Shown: piece by piece, positions 62,141 to 64,000 of the stretch
How the letters are laid out: every line of letters begins with the position of its first letter
Position numbering within the stretch: the stretch's first letter is position 1
NCBI RefSeq assembly: GCF_036884655.1
Contig: NC_088330.1
Location: forward strand, 33,089,001-33,153,000
Direction of reading: 5' to 3'
Length of the DNA: 64,000 bases
From: Musa acuminata AAA Group
Taxonomy: Eukaryota; Streptophyta; Magnoliopsida; Zingiberales; Musaceae
Position numbers and translations under genes: made by a program
The notes under the pieces: model-generated
The model's database searches: none
What the model was told of the DNA's origin: nothing
What the model saw: the letters and a program-made list of their open reading frames with translations, nothing else

Positions 62141-64000
62141 AACCTGTTCAGTTTTTGGAGAATAATAAAGCCCCACAAACCTTAATAATGAGTACATCTC
62201 AGCAAATACAAGCTCTTAAAATTCCTGAAGCTGTTGTTGCCCTTGCTCAGGCAGCTGGAAAAGTTAGTGGTGAGACCGAAAAATGTATGTATATTGTATT
62301 TGATTTGTTTTGTTTCTTGCTGAAGGGTTGAATATATGATTCATTGAATATTTGTTCTCCTTTAGCAGATCTTCCAGGATGGTCTTTATTTCCATGTACG
62401 GTTCAGATGCTAAAATGTGAGAAATGTTCACGTGAGTTTTGCTCCACAATTAACTATAGACGGCATATTCGAGTGCATCGCAGATCTTTGAACATTGATA
62501 AGGTTCTTTCTGTGCTCTTCTGTTTTAATATATTTGTTTCCATTGGTGTCTTATTTTCTTTCAGAGCTTTACTGTTATAACCTTGGGCGGGAAATTGGAT
62601 TTTTCTACTTTGTTGCCCATTTTTTTGACAGAATCAAAATATTCTGTTCTGGGGAGTGCTTATTATTGCTTGATAGTTAATGTATCAAGTGCTAGTGATT
62701 ACTGGTATCATATTCCTGAGCATGTTAAGTAAAAGCCAGCAATCTTCTTTGTATTTTTTCATAGTTTCATGATTTAGTGAAAAAGTATGTATTCTAGTTT
62801 AATATTTAATCTTACTAAGAGTTCTTGAACAGCTACTATTATCTTCAAATTTGTGTATGGTTTACTGATCCTTTCTTGAAAACTTAGGACTCTACGAAGA
62901 ATAGGATGCTTTTGGGAGTATTTTGGGATAAGGTAAGTTTCTTTAAGTACATGTAACACTTCTTAGGTGTACTTCCCCTCTAACAGAAATCAATAATGTA
63001 TTCTGTGTGTTTATCTTGATTGGTGTTTGTCAAGCCTGAAATTGTAACTGAATAATTGATGGTCCATTTGAAGTTTGCATTTTTTTCCTGTAGAAAACTA
63101 TGTTCTCTTTAATGATGAAAACCTCTGTGCGTTTGTAGCTACCTCTGGAGGAGGCAAAAGAAATTTCATCATTCAAAAATGTGGATATAGAGGTAATGGT
63201 TTAAGTTAGTATAGTTATTTTACTCATTATTCCATTATCCAGTTTCTTAGTGACCACAATTCAAAGTTCTTATTTTTGGTCTAACTGATAGAGCCATTCA
63301 AAGTATGGAAGTTTGTATGTATTTATGTGAAATATTGGTGTGCAAACTTTTCTTTGTTCTCTGATATGCCTCTTCAGTAATCAAGAACCTATTATGGTTT
63401 GCTTATGTATTTCTGTAATCAGAAATAATAAGGAACAAGAACAACAATCTTATGAGTATACTGTATCATTGATCTTAAAAAGATCATTGTTTTTTTTTTT
63501 TCACCCCTGGTGGTGAAATATCATGATGATTACTTGGAGAATGCTGTTTCTTGATAATGAGAAAGGGCTATTTAAGGTGGTCATCGATTTTTTAACCATC
63601 GGTCTTCACTAGGCTTATTTAACAAACTCTGACAGTGGAGTTGATACTCCATTGTTATGACAAAGTCACAAATTGCTAATTGCTTTTTATCTAATTTTAG
63701 TTTACCAATAAACCAAGTTATTTAAAAAAAGGAATGTGAGGGAAAATAATATTGCATTGTTATTTAGAGAAAGTTCTAATAATTATCCCGTTACAGGATG
63801 TTACTGGTTCTTCAATTATAAGGGCGTTGAAAACTTCTGTTCAAAATCTTGGGCTGCCTTTACTGCCACATATATATGTGAAGGCTGGCACAACTCTTTT
63901 GGTAAGAGAAATTGGATAGTACATCAGTTTGAAATGTATCAGTCACTGTTGCATGTACCGCATTCTTGAGGTTCACGTTTGCATTTTGTAGAATGTTATA
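62141..64000 (+). CDS. C2H2 zinc-finger protein, partial (right end beyond the window)
   Basis: Five exons are clear: 62141-62284, 62366-62502, 62888-62932, 63139-63192, 63797-63901, with consistent phases; the last ends at a GTAAGA donor, so the gene continues past the window. The product reads ...KIPEAVVALAQAAGK, then DLPGWSLFPCTVQMLKCEKC, a single C2H2 finger (C-x2-C-x12-H-x3-H in CEKCSREFCSTINYRRHIRV), RRSLNIDKDSTKNR, FWDKLPLEEAKEISSFKNVD and RALKTSVQNLGLPLLPHIYV. This order is shared with an uncharacterised plant C2H2 family of unknown function. The 5' part is unresolved: a coding-like stretch at about 62002-62097 (LSHALDFLENLHLSKVPEVE...) would need an implausibly short (~45-nt) intron to join. 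Confidence 0.75.

Overview
The window is nuclear DNA from a flowering plant, most likely a commelinid monocot. It has AT-rich intergenic sequence full of (TA)n microsatellites, GC-rich intronless genes (a glycosyltransferase and a subtilase) beside AT-rich multi-exon genes, GT-AG introns, and plant-only families (jacalin-related lectins, clade-B AHL, DUF3527, DUF4378). The tandem jacalin lectins have a banana-lectin-like core, and the general look fits Zingiberales/Musaceae. That placement is an inference. No search could be run, so exon models come from splice-site consensus and reading-frame phase.

Layout. 1-6.4 kb: gene-poor, with microsatellites and a ~100-bp duplication. 6.8-12.1 kb (+): NT-C2/coiled-coil myosin-like protein in 8 exons. 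13.8-16.2 kb (+): APC10, the DOC-domain subunit of the anaphase-promoting complex, 6 exons. 16.9-19.7 kb: repeats, including a diverged ~1.2-kb-period duplication, a ~330-bp inverted repeat and a ~150-bp duplication. 19.7-23.7 kb (-): two tandem jacalin-related lectin genes, each 188 aa and 3 exons, separated by a decayed Ty1/copia gag fragment. 24.4-28.4 kb (-): AT-hook (AHL) protein, 5 exons. 29.2-30.6 kb (-): intronless zeatin O-glucosyltransferase-like UGT. 31.6-36.4 kb (-): DUF3527 protein. 37.3-39.0 kb: broken gene fragments with an internal 122-bp duplication. 42.2-43.3 kb (+): 2-oxoglutarate/Fe(II) dioxygenase, GA20ox-like. 44.6-47.0 kb (+): intronless subtilase. 47.5-52.7 kb (-): DUF4378/TRM-like protein, 6 coding exons. 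54.7-60.4 kb: no convincing gene, but two tandem arrays. 61.0 kb to the right edge (+): C2H2 zinc-finger gene, cut by the window end and with an unresolved 5' part.

The genes are ordinary plant chromosomal neighbours and do not form a pathway. Several touch growth or hormone biology (a cytokinin-conjugating-type UGT, a GA-oxidase-like dioxygenase, APC10, an AHL regulator, a TRM-like protein), but nothing in the sequence links them. I see no new multi-gene system. The points most worth a second look are the lectin pair (altered sugar-site residue, a shared novel N-terminal exon, an in-frame retainable intron), the long inverted repeat near 19 kb, the ~140-bp GC-rich array near 60 kb, and the internally duplicated broken gene near 37.4 kb.
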